Made by a program: the position numbers and the translations under genes. Positions 49,201 to 60,900 of a stretch of DNA of 62,609 nucleotides are shown piece after piece. Every line of letters starts with the position of its first letter. Positions within the stretch are counted from its first letter, which is position 1. A model generated the notes under the pieces. That model did no database searches. It was given only the letters and a program-made list of their open reading frames with translations, and was not told the DNA's origin. The DNA is from Acanthaster planci. Its lineage: Eukaryota > Echinodermata > Asteroidea > Valvatida > Acanthasteridae. The stretch spans positions 5,978 to 68,586 of the forward strand of contig NW_019091766.1 in NCBI RefSeq assembly GCF_001949145.1, in the 5' to 3' direction.

Positions 49201-49801
49201 TGCTCGGCAAAAGACTTGTGGTCAAGTTTGCATCTTTGTTCACGCTGGAGAAAACTGGCGAAATGAGTCCACTGGCTGTGGTCATCAGTGGTGTCCATGT
49301 CTTGGACGTCTTGAGTTCATCAGGGGACATCGGCACAAAATCATGGTTGCCCTTCAACTTTAAGACTGGACCAAAGCTTTCAAGATCACGTCCACTCAGC
49401 CCAGATTTTTGTACGAATTCTGTTTCTTTCAAAGTTGAATTGGTCCTTTGCGTAGGACTAACTGGAAGAACTCTCTTCCTGATTTTGAAATGTTCACTGG
49501 CATGACTGGCACTGGCAGTAGTCATGGTAGTATCATTCCCACTTGCAGTCCATTGATGACCTTTGACCCGACTTTTGTCAGGTTTGTCATGAATAGGCCT
49601 ATTTCTTTGCGCTCCAATGTTGGCTTTGCTGGCGATATTCAGCACCAACATTGAAACTCCTAGAATTATACATATGAACAAGGAAGACAGAACACTAAAT
49701 TTGAAAATGTACATGAAGCAAAGCGTTAATAATATGCCACAAAGGGCGAGCAGTCGACGTCTTTCCCACTCCATTGCTAGATCACTTACGAACGTCCGCA
49801 T
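40298..49801 (-). CDS. POM121: POM121-like transmembrane FG nucleoporin
   Basis: POM121 anchors the nuclear pore to the pore membrane and helps interphase pore assembly. Nine exons join in frame to 1301 aa: 49140-49801, 47618-47899, 47057-47218, 46041-46263, 44575-44895, 43926-44058, 41829-43649, 40928-41062 and 40298-40464. The N-terminus has basic residues followed by hydrophobic stretches (about residues 17-34 and 37-56) that would sit in the pore membrane. The next exons carry family-like motifs SSPQRVRP and HRDTIIAALQERRKRLA. The 1821-base exon codes a Ser/Thr/Ala/Gln-rich domain with many FG and FxFG repeats (FRFGAPVV, FQFGAPT, FAFGATP). The C-terminus is basic (NQRRISRLSRQARQNRRR), as in vertebrate POM121. 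An alternative start is ATG 49774. It is divergent from NCAPD2. The match of architecture is strong; orthology should be tested against other FG proteins. Confidence 0.88.
41364..41417. repeat. Perfect 19-bp foldback in POM121 intron
   Basis: CCTCAATCCTCCAAAATCC (41364-41382) pairs with its exact complement at 41399-41417 across a 16-base spacer. GGAGGATTGAGG-type words recur up to 41715 and at 45770-45815, so it belongs to a longer dispersed repeat. Confidence 0.75.
48671..48851 (+). mobile_element. 181-bp TTAA-flanked MITE, copy 2
   Basis: It is flanked by TTAA on both sides (48667-48670 and 48852-48855). Inverted ends read CCCCTTCAC and, at the other end, GCGAAGGGG. The length equals that of copy 1 exactly. 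No open frame. It lies in POM121 intron 1. Confidence 0.8.
48931..49014. repeat. 34-bp-arm foldback in POM121 intron 1
   Basis: TACCCCCAGAATTGTGGGGT (48931-48950) and onward to 48964 pairs with 48981-49014, with two mismatches and a 16-base GC-rich loop. It could fold as a stable hairpin RNA or be the remnant of a foldback element. Confidence 0.75.
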
Positions 49802-51964
49802 CGCACACACGCATGTGGTGAACTTCAGCTTTATTATTGCACAAACTTTATATCCAAATAAACAGTTAAATTAATAAATACAATCTGTAAAAACGTGTTA
49901 TAAAATTCAAAAATATTCAAAAATAATTATTTATTGGTTATATAATCCCTTTAAAGTTATGATTATTTCTATATTGCGTACAAGAAATTTAAATTTGTTG
50001 TATGAGTTTAAAATTTAAAACTTTACAAAGGCGGTCCGGTTGTCATCAACCTCGTTCTCATTGGTACGATTTTGCCTCGGTGTAGTCGAGGTTGGTCAAA
50101 GTTCAATCGGGTAGTTTTCATATGAAATATAATTTAAAGATTTTTTAGGGGTGTTATCCAAAGACTGTGTACAGTTTTCTAAAGTTGGGCATAGGAAAAT
50201 GGTGGGCTAAAATGGTCATTTCTAGGGAACTTGTCGGAAAAAAGGGATAATTACAACGCGTTTCATTGGCTACCGAGATCGAGGCTAGAAAAGAGCGGCC
50301 ATTTTAATATTTCACTATTCATGCTTTAGTTTACTGTACTGTTTAGGCCTATATAGGAACCGGTCTACGAAATTCTCGACGAGGTAAATTGTGCCTGCCT
50401 GTGCTAATAAGATTTTTTTCCATTATCGGTGAGAATACTATTGGTCTTTCGTTGTAAATTAAAGTAAGCCTATGTTTTAGGTTCAAACAATAACAGAATT
50501 AGGCCTAATTAAGGAGATATATTTTTAAATTTTAGCTGGAAATAGTGCAGTGGTTTCCGTCTAGCGCGACTGTCAGTTGTCATCGTTCAGACAACTTACA
50601 AGTACATGTACATCATGTAGGAAGACTAGACTCCCCGACTGTCACTGTCCATGACTGTCTGATAAAAAAAAAATCATGAATTGAAAGTATGCTAGGCCTA
50701 AAAAACTAACCAACAACTGCAACTTCGCCTCATCTGCACACCAACACTGAGACTTGTCTCACTGAGACTTGTCTGAAAAAACAAGTGTTTTCTAAGACAA
50801 TGCTTGGGAATTTTCTGACCTAAATTTCACTTTTTAGCACGTGTTAATTGTTATCACTTTCTGATGGCTGTTATACATGTTGTAAAATTTAAGGGAATTT
50901 AGTGTTGTCCTCATGGTATATGGAACTCTTTCCCAACTTTTTTCAACTTCATTTTGACATTATTTCAATCGTTAGCCTACTGTGACAATCTTGCTGTCAG
51001 TTTCAAAAACTAGCACTAGTACTAAAAGTAGTACTAGTAGTAGTGGATGATTCAAAGCTTACAATTAAGTTAATGATAAAAACGAATTTAACAACAGTTG
51101 TTTCATTCAGAAGTTACAAATGTGACAAATGTCAGTTACAAACAGGTGGGCCTACATATTTCTACTTTACTACTCGCCTGCCAGGCACATGTACATATTG
51201 TAGGCCTATTTTGATACAAGCATACAGTCGTGCAGTAGTGTTTACCAGAGTTAGTACCTGTGCACCAGTGTAGTGCTTGGGTCAAGGCCCGTAGTAATAA
51301 ATCTGCTCTTTTTTGTCAGTTTTGCTGTAATGTTTCATTTGATTTGTTTGATTGTCCAGTGCAATGAATGATGGAAATTTAGTAACTTTTGTAAAAGGTT
51401 CAAAAATAGTTTCCCCAAAGAAGAGAAAACTGAATGAACGGTTCAATAATTTTGGATCTTTGCTGTGTACATGTAGTTTGAATTGTAAGTTACACACATG
51501 GTTGTTTTGTTTTTCTTACAAGTGGCTGCTAAAACTGTGGCTGGCCTTCAGTACAAAAATAAGAGTAATTCACAAAGCGTTAATCCCACACAGCTATCAG
51601 GACGGCAGATAAGAATACATGCACTACTGAGTACTAAACAAAAATACAAACCTATTTAAAATCAATGGGACAATTGCCCATTTTGAGCAAATTGGAGGTA
51701 AAATAAAAAACTAACCAAAAGTTGATATTTCTGCAAACTTTGGCTGTCCACACAAGTTGCAGGCAAAATGGAAGTGGTCAATATACACTCACATGTGTAC
51801 ACTGCCACTGTTACATTAACTTGGTCGACAGAGGTCAATTCACAGAACTGACCCTAGTCTATTGTGACCTTCGCATTGAGTTCAAGCTCAGACCAAGTTT
51901 TCCATGGACTTTCTGGCTTTTGAAATCTCACCAGCTTCAAACTGTTGGCAAGGACACATCAACG
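49802..51964. promoter_or_regulatory. Divergent promoter region of POM121 and NCAPD2
   Basis: The interval between the two start codons has no supported exon. ATTGG boxes (inverted CCAAT) occur at about 50061 and 50268, which would fit NF-Y control of cell-cycle genes, but such words are common by chance. CGACGAGGTAAAT near 50378-50390 is a possible 5' non-coding exon donor for NCAPD2. TAGGCCTA words cluster from 50344 to 51210. Confidence 0.35.
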
Positions 51965-54900
51965 ATGAGTTTTGAGTTCGTCCTGCCTCTCCACCAGAAG
52001 GACCTGCTGCAGAGCAGAGGAACCAGCCAGTATGTGGTGGAGGAAGTCTCCCCCGCCAGGCAGGTGCCCGACAGGGTATTTGGCTGCAAGACGGCCCTGC
52101 GGACTGAAGGGCCTTCAATGATCCTAGACCACTTTGATGGGTTCTACAGTCTGCTCAGGTAAACCACTGAAATGTCATCAATAGAGGCTTTGTGTGGTAG
52201 CCATCTTGCAGGGCAGTACTATTCCACAGATAAACATCCATTGCACATACCCTGTGGGACGAAAACACTGGCCTGCAAGATGGCAGACATGAAAGCCCTC
52301 TGTTGGTGGTGAGACAGTTGATGCCATCTTTCCCTTTCCCCATCAATCTCTTGTGTATTATTCTGAAATTCTTGTGGCTCTGTTATGCAGGCACTTCAAC
52401 GAGGTGGAGCAAGAAACAAAAGAGGAGGCATGGGAACTTCTGATGAAAGGTACGCTTTCACTTTTATCGCTTTATCTAAGTTCTTCCGCTCACCCTTTCG
52501 CTCGGCGTTGTGCTATGCAGAAGAGAATAAAGAACTTCCCAGGTGCTGCAAGATTTCAGTCAGTGCTGCAGTCGAGTATGGCACACAATGCTCACCAGAA
52601 AGCATCACTAAGAAATTGAACATCCAATTTTTTAACATTGTTACTTTTGTGTGACTTTGAAAACCCTTAACCATACTGGCATTAATAAATGTGCAACTCT
52701 AAAAACTTGTTTCCAAGTTTTGTTTTAGACTGAGAAATCCCCCTTTTTTGTCTTTTGCCTAAAATTTTGACTCCATCAGCTCAGCAGCGGCTGTGCACCG
52801 ACCTCTCCTCTGCCCTGGACCAGACCGAGGCCCACGGCAACACCAAGCGGCACCTCAACACGCTCAAGATGCTGTGCTACTTGCTTTGCCAGCTGGCCGA
52901 AGCGTTTGAGGCCGAAGCCTGCAAGCCGTCCATCGACACCACGGTCAAGGGAGGTCGGGTGAGTCTGGAATTCTGTGAGTTTCCTCTCCCCCCCCCGACT
53001 CTCCAAAGTTTTGAAACGTGGCTTGAAATATTAGGTACGATTTAATCAACTTGACTGTTGGCCTTCACGATGTTGTCCGTGATGGTCAAGTGAGTGAGGA
53101 CATCATCTGGTAGTCGTAATGCCCTGGATAAATTTAAAAAGCTGCCAATTCAAAAAATGGGGATAATGTAATAGAAAAGGAAGGAGAATATCGCCTTCCA
53201 GGCTTGAGACAGAAAAATTAATTTTCAATGGGCTTTCTGTTTGCATCTGTCAAGTAATTCACAGCCACATTAGTTGACACTTTCAGATTTTAACCATAAG
53301 GCGAGCCAGTTTATAAATAACAGCACTCATTTGATGTAAACATTACATTGTTGTCACAGCAACTCAATATCCAAACCATAAGAAAATAGAAATCATTGAA
53401 CATTTTATAACACTCTCATTTGAATGTTCACGTTCATACCTGAACAGTTCGAGTTCGCTTTAGACAGAATCAAGGTCAAATCTCGCATGCTTAGAAACGG
53501 TGACCCGCGATAACCTGGGGGATCTAAAGACTTTAAACTTTGCGTAGGATATTCAGTCTGATGTCTTTGGGTATCAAGTTTCATAATTGAGTTCATTCAC
53601 CGAGCTGTGCTCTCTATTTAAGCAAAACCTACAATGTAGCTGGCATTTGATATCGCTGGTTTAAACTTTGTCCCAACGGGGCCAGGGTCGAGCTAAGAGC
53701 AAGAAGGCGGCCGCCGGCTGGGACTGGGAGGCAGAGAAGGAGCGCTTCCTGCAGGGCTTGCTGCACCTCCTGCAGCTGGAAGTCTGGAGGCTGTGGGACC
53801 CGCCCATCGTGGAGGAAGAATTTGTCAAGTGGGTTGCTCATTTTCGATCTCTGCACGGTCTTGTTTCCTGGCCGTTCTTGCCTGTTGGAGTTGGGTCGAA
53901 TGTGGAACTTGTCTCTTGAAGGCTGCTCGCTCATAAAAATCAAACCTTGCATTTGAGGGTGACATTATCTGGAAATTGGCCCGTTGCGGTAGAATTGCGT
54001 CACCGCAGCTTGTGAAATATTGTCCAGTTACATGATATATAAAAGGGACATGGAACAGGCAAAATCTGAGCCCAGCAAAACTATACGTACAGAATTCCAT
54101 TGGGTTGTCTGAGAGGCGTGGCTAACTCACAAACAGCGATAAGTCAATTGTTCTGGAGAATACATTCGTCTGTTTTTCCTTGCACTATTTTCATACAATT
54201 GAACTTTGCTGGTGTTAGAAAACAGAACAGTTAATTCTTAAGGTGTGACGTTAAAGAATTTGTAGCTCAGTAGTTACGTTCTCGTGTCAGTGTCTAATAC
54301 CTCAGCATTTGTTGGCTGATTTTGCTGAACAGTCTGGTCAGCTGCTCTTGCTACAGACTTCTGGAGAACCCATCCATTGGGCGGAGCCCCGGGACCAAGG
54401 AGGCATTGTTCGGTCTACTGGGCCTCCTCATCAAGAGATACAACCACACTCTTGGTAAGAGGCAACATCAACAGAGATCGATTTTCGGATCAAACACATC
54501 CCTAGAATGAAGTTAAGCGGCAGTGGCTCATCTTTGAAACAACTGTCCATTTTGTTCTCATTATTGAAAGAATTCCTCAGCCCTCTCCCACGAAGGGTGG
54601 TAGGGACATTTCTAACATGCTGGCAGTGTTGCAGTCGAGAACGTTTTGAGTACCTAGGTTCTGTGCCAAAGACTGAACTGGGCAAGAGGGAATGAAGCTT
54701 AGCTGCAGTACACAGGCCTTCGATGGTAAATGCACAAAGATAAGATTACAAACTAAATGGAAGACTTTAGACACTCCCAGCTTTGTAAAACTTAGGCTTT
54801 AAGAAGAAAAGTACTCGGAAAGTACTCGGGCAAGTACTTTTTGAATACTTCTGCCCTAAAAACTTGATTTCTATTTAACGGTGATAGTCTGAAGCGGTCA

Positions 54901-57900
54901 GTTTACTTTGTAATCTTACCTTTGTGCGTATACCATCAAATGTCCATATACCTCTGCTTTAATCCCTCCAAACTAGCTAAACATTGGGCAGAGAACTTGA
55001 TGCTTGAAAAGTACTTGACTACAACAGTGCATGCAGGTGCCTTAAATTCCTTTTACACTAGTTGACAGCATGTCTCCGGGTGGTGGTGGTGGGGGGGGCT
55101 GCCCCTCGCTTGATACGCCACTCGACATGAAACTTGACTTAACTCATATTGCCTCCTCCCCCTCCCATCTCTGTTTCCATGCAGGGGCCAGTCTGAAGAT
55201 TATCCAGCTCCTGCAGCACTTTGAGCACCTGGTCAGCCCCATGTCTCAGGGCGTGCACGCTATTGTCACCCAGTATGGAGTCAAGAGTATTGTCAGTGAA
55301 ATCATGAGGTATGCACCAATGATCAAGTCACATATGGGAATCGAGTTTTTTTTTTTTCCATGCATTGTTTTTTGCCTTGTAGTTCCTTTACAGACAAGTG
55401 AGATCTAAGTCAGATGTCACAGAAACCTTCTGGTCAGCTTTTGATATAACGAGCACCGTTGAAACTAAATGTGTTTATGAAGAGCACACATTTGACGTCC
55501 CATGTCACTGGAATTCTCTCGTGTGTTTTCCCAGTGTTTTTGTAATGAAATTAATGACATCATGACAAGACAATTTGGCTATTGCCAGCAACCTTGTTGA
55601 AGAGGCTGGCAGTAACAGACAAGTCCATTGACATTTTTTCTTTCAAAACTCTGATGCTGCTTGGATGCAAGTATCGCTGATCTTTGATTCTGTCTGTTTC
55701 CACTTTCGACAGGGAGATTGGCAGCCTGGACCCTCGGGACCTTGCCCGGGATAACAGTGGGACGCGGTCTTACGCGGCGTTCCTGGTGGAGCTGGCCGAG
55801 AAGATCCCCGGACTCATGCTGCCCAGTATCAGCCTGCTGCTCTGCCACCTGGACGGAGAGGTACCACTACCCACTAAAAACCCCCTTAGAATATTCATCA
55901 ACAACTTCAAGTTTTCTTGACTCTGAAACTCGGAGGGAAGAATTTTATTGAGATTTGCAGATTCAGGTCTTTTACAGAGGTTTGCCATCTGTCAGGAAAC
56001 GAATCTTCCAAATTTTTCATAACTGCATCAGTGTTGTAGTCCAGACCATGCACAAGACCAGACACAAGACCAGGCACAAGACCAGACACGAGACCAGACA
56101 CAAGACCATGCACAAGACCAGACACGAGACCAGACACAAGACCATGCACAAGACCATGCACAAGACCAGACACAAGACCATGCACAAGACCATGCACAAG
56201 ACCAGACACAAGACCATGCACAAGGCCAGACACAAGCAATAGTGTGAACAATGACAAAGGAATGCTTTCGTTTCAGTTCATTTGAATAGATTGTGACTTG
56301 AATTCGGACTGGAGGTCTTGTGTTGGTCTTGTGAAGGTCTTAAGTGGTCTCGACTACAACACTGAACTGCATAGATTGTATGGAATCAGCACAATACGTG
56401 GCAAAGTGCACTGTTATTGGTACATGTACTGGAAATGCCCTGCTCAATTCAATCCTGAAAATCGATGCATTTGGTTAATTTCGGGCAGTTTCATTTGAAA
56501 ATGGCAAAGGCTGAGCACTGAAAATCACTCATGATTAAACGTTTATTACATATCTTGCCCCTGAAAGCGAGACATGCTTTCTAAAACCACGTGTCATTGA
56601 AGGCGGTCAAATTGTTCGAAGGCATGTAACTTTTCCTTGGATCGGCGGGTTTCCTCATTTGTTACTTTACTCTCATGCCACTGAAAATTGAAAAACACTG
56701 TACAAAGCCATGTGAAGATTGGAATTTCCTCATTTCTCGTCCAAATCCCAGTCGCATGCCTGTGTTGAGTAAAAAAGTGTCGGCCGGTCCACTATGCAGT
56801 CCAACATGGATTCAAGCCCAAATTGTAGAGCCGAAGGACAAGGCGTCAGTGCATTACAAACCTCATTCTTTGAATCTGACACATCCTGTGTTTTTCCTTG
56901 TACTCACACAACCAGTCCTACACGATGCGTAATGGAGTCCTGGGTGTGCTGGGCGAAATCGTCATCCAGGTGTTGAGCAAGGACGGACTGGACAGGAAGG
57001 CCAAGAGCACCAGGGACCAACTGCTGGACAAACTAGAGGTCGGTTGATTTACTAGAGAGCAATTTTTGCAGCTGCTCCCCCGGTTATGAAAATGAAAACG
57101 GTTTTGTAACTGTTTATTGGCAGTCTTGAAATCAGTACAAAAGTGCCGACAGAATTTATTGAATCCTGATAGTTTGTTAAAATGAGATTTAGTTGGACAG
57201 AAAATAAGATTTTTAATTTGGGTATCCCGACAAAAAGTCGGGGAGAGCTTGTATATAAAAGCTTGTGAGAAATCTGGAGTTTCCAAGAAATAAACGAGAC
57301 TGACGATATTCACAAGTAGTTTTTTGGGGGGGGGCTTCTTCTTCCACAGGACCACATCCACGACATCAACGCCTTCACCCGCAGCCGCGCCCTGCAAGTC
57401 TGGCTCCACCTCTGCCGGGAGCGGGCCATCCCGCTGCCTCGGCAGCGCAGCGTCATGTCGCTGGTGCTCGGCCGCCTGCAGGACAAATCCAGCATCGTGC
57501 GCAGGGGTGCAGTGCAGCTGCTGTCGGAGTGTCTGACCAGTAACCCCTTTGCCGCCAAGGTATGCCTTCACTCAGCCTGTATCGATCTTGAGCAGAAACA
57601 CCTCCTCGTTGGTTGAAAAGGGCCATTTGGGTGGGGAGTGTACATTCCGTTGGTAGCCAGTTTCGTTTTTCAGTGACGATCACGTTGATCGGCATTCCCT
57701 GTCCCTTTCTCTCTCTCTACAGCTGCCAGTCGACGAGCTGGTCACCACGCTGGAAAAGGAGAAAGAGAAGCTGAAAGCGATGACACCAGACGAAGCGCAA
57801 GATGTATCAGGAGGTCAGTCTCGTGACTTCCTCTGCACTCTGAGCCCAAGTTTCATAGCACTGGATTGTGGACTACTGATCTCTCTATAGCTTTACATGA

Positions 57901-60900
57901 GCCTGATTTTTTTTGCCCGTTTTGGTGCCAGCGAGTGCATTATAAAGCCCTGGATTTCATTGCATGATATTGTAGTTGAGTGAAGCTTAGGAAGGCTATC
58001 ATGGCCAAAATTCCTTGGAAACTTTGTGATAGCACTTCACTCAGTGTTTTTGTCCCAGTTTAGTGGATCAACGGTTCACATTTCCTTCATGTTTTTTAGG
58101 TGCCCCAGGGAATGTTCACAGCTGCAAATGTGTCCGCCAATATGGTCGATTCACAATAGTGCGCCTCCAAGAGTTTGGAACGCGTTGACCAATCACAGTG
58201 CGCGAAATCTGTTGACCCTTTCCAAACGCGCATTGGGTCGACAGATTTCACACACTGTGATTGGTCAACGTGATTCAAACTCTTGGAGGTGCACTGTTGT
58301 GAATCAACCGTATTGTCAGTTACTCATCATAATTACCACAGTTTCAAACTAATTGCTCCTTTTTGCTGTCTGGTAACAGATATGTGTGGTAAGACCGAGG
58401 AGATGTGGCAAGCCATGGAGCCAGAGGTGGCAACCGTCGTCAAGGAATTCCTGGAGGAGGCAGAGGGCGATGACAGGGTGGAGATACCCGAGGATGCGTC
58501 TGTCGAGAGGTATGCCGGATGCCCACAAACGAGTCGTACCATTAAAAATGCCGGATTTTTGTCCTGCAGTGTGACCTTCAAATGAGTCAGGAAAAAACTG
58601 CAAAACAACGTTTGAGGGTTTGGAAGCTTTTTTTTGAACGGGAGTTTAAAGGAGTTAATTGAAACTGGAGGATCCAGGACTGTTTGGCTTAATGATGTCA
58701 GTGATTGAATGTGATGTGTTTTGAACTTTACAGAACTTTCAGTTTTTGAGGTCGAATGTCATACTGAGTCTGTTTCAAGCTGTTCCTGCCTTTCAGCGTT
58801 TTCCAATCCAGTCTTGTTCACTCGCCTGTCTAAGGCCTAGTATGTTTTGATGGCAGCTTGATTGCCGGTAACGAGCCACTATCTCTAGCAGTGGGTTGCA
58901 CGTCTAGTTTGTGATTTTTTCCCAGTGTTCTGACAAGCCTCCGGGAGCTCCTGGAGAACTCCCAGCACCGCCAGGCCCTGCGTCTCCTCCAGGCTGCCAA
59001 GGATTGCTGGCCGGACTGCCAGTTCCTCATCCCCTCACCTCCCGTCTTCAGGTGCGCAGGTCAAATTCGATCGGCGAACATTTTACCCGGTCCATTCTCC
59101 CCCGATGTAAACCCGTACATAAACTGTATCCTGGGCACTAGGCAAAACCGGCCAGTGGTCATCAAATGGCAGTTGATCAAACTCGGCCCAAGATTTCATT
59201 GGTGCTAAATTCATACTTGGCCCACTGTGATTTTCATATTTCTCAACTTCAGGTTTTGGTTGGTTTTTTTTGTAAAGAATGAGGTCCTTGCCTCTGTGAC
59301 CTGCTGATTTCTTTATTAAGGGAAGTGTCCTGCCCAACAGTACACAAAGCATTGTCCCCCTCAGATCACAACACAAGATGTGGCATATTTGTATTTTCCG
59401 TAACAAGTCAGCCCTTTTATCCGCATCAACTGGCTGTGTCTTACAATGACGTGCATCGATAGGAAGTAGCTGTAGCCCTCTGGATTATAAGCACATGTGT
59501 CACATCCAGCCTTATCCAAGCAATTAAGAGATGGCTCTCTGGCAAAAACCTCAAAGCTAAGTCTGACCTGTGATCAAACAAAAAATGTATACACCTCTGT
59601 TCTGCCAGCGTCATATTACAGACCAGTTACTGGCAGTGTGCGCGTATGACTCTGCAATGTTTGCATCAACTTGTTAGTTTGTCCTTCTTTCAGCCCCCTG
59701 GACGGTGACGATGACAGCGATGAATCTGAAGATCCTGGGGCCCAGCTGCTCGCTACCCTCCAAGCCGTCTACTTGGGTAAGGCGCAGCACTGTTCAGTTG
59801 CTCCCAGGGACAGCTTGAATGGCTGCCTCTGTTTGGCAGGCCAGTGCTTAGGCCCTAAGCCAACTGCCTACTCGGATGTTTCATTTTCTCCATGCAGGCA
59901 TGAGACTGGCAATGATGCAAATAGAGACAATTCGCCATCCGCCTCGAGCTGAAGCACCCCCTCATCGGTTAAAAAAGAGCCATGTTGGTGGGGAGTGTTC
60001 GTTTTGTTGGTAGCGACGCGACCGTAACGCGTGCATTTCCTAGTCATTCATGAACCAGCGAGGTTCAGTTCCGACCAAAGGAGCCTCCATTTGAAAATTG
60101 CGCCCTCTCTTGGTCAAACTTGGGCTTATACTATAAAATTCTTGCAATATGTCATGGCAACAAGTCAACATTGCACGATGCTACTACATAGCTTAGTCTC
60201 CTCGTGGCTACTGGATGTTGCGGTTATCAATCAAAATATTCTCTCAGTCCACTGACCGGCATCGTTCTCACTCACTGGATGTTTGCCAACTTCAGAGTTA
60301 GTAAAGCATTGCATACTTATCAGTAACAAGTTGCAATCCGGAAAGAAATCTTATAGCCATTAAGCCCAACCCCTGAGGACCATTAAAGTTATGCGGAATC
60401 TCGTTGGACTCGGTATAACTGTGACCATATCGAAGGCAACAAGATTCCATAAAATGTCATCGGGGTAACGTATTGGGGATGTAGCGTGAATTATTGTGCT
60501 TGTGTTGCTGGTTAAGCGTTTAAAAGAACCCTGCGTATTCAGCATTACCATACCTCCACTTGACTTTCAGGTGAGAAGCTTTCTGGACCTGCAGACTCGG
60601 ACCCAGAGGAGGCACCAGAGCAGCGCAACGTGAAGGAACTGACGGGGGAGTCGGCCCCATCGGCTGCTGCAGGGGGCGGCGACTTGGAGACCGGAGTAAC
60701 TGTCGTCAACGAGCTGTCCAAGCAGCAAGTTCTAGTCAAATACTTGCAGGTGAGCCCAATTGGCGGTCCATTCAAGCCGGTTCCAATGTCTCAGAGATGC
60801 TGAACTGAACTGGATCCTGGAATTTGGCGGGAAACCTTGGGTTCTGGTTTCAACACCTCATGCAACACCACACACGCCGAGTCACACTACCCGCGAATCC

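Noticed and set aside
53821-53838. Alternative donor GTCAAG directly after GAATTT in NCAPD2 exon 4
   Set aside because: It gives phase 0, which does not match the next exon. The GTGGGT donor after 53828 restores the family's conserved V-x-L-V reading.
56044-56237. CRISPR-like array
   Set aside because: The units are contiguous 12-mers without spacers in animal DNA, so it is a minisatellite.
55907-56257. Repetitive open frames (HKTRHKTM on plus, LVSGLVHG on minus)
   Set aside because: A 12-bp minisatellite inside a MITE leaves several frames open; it lies in an NCAPD2 intron and has no gene signals.
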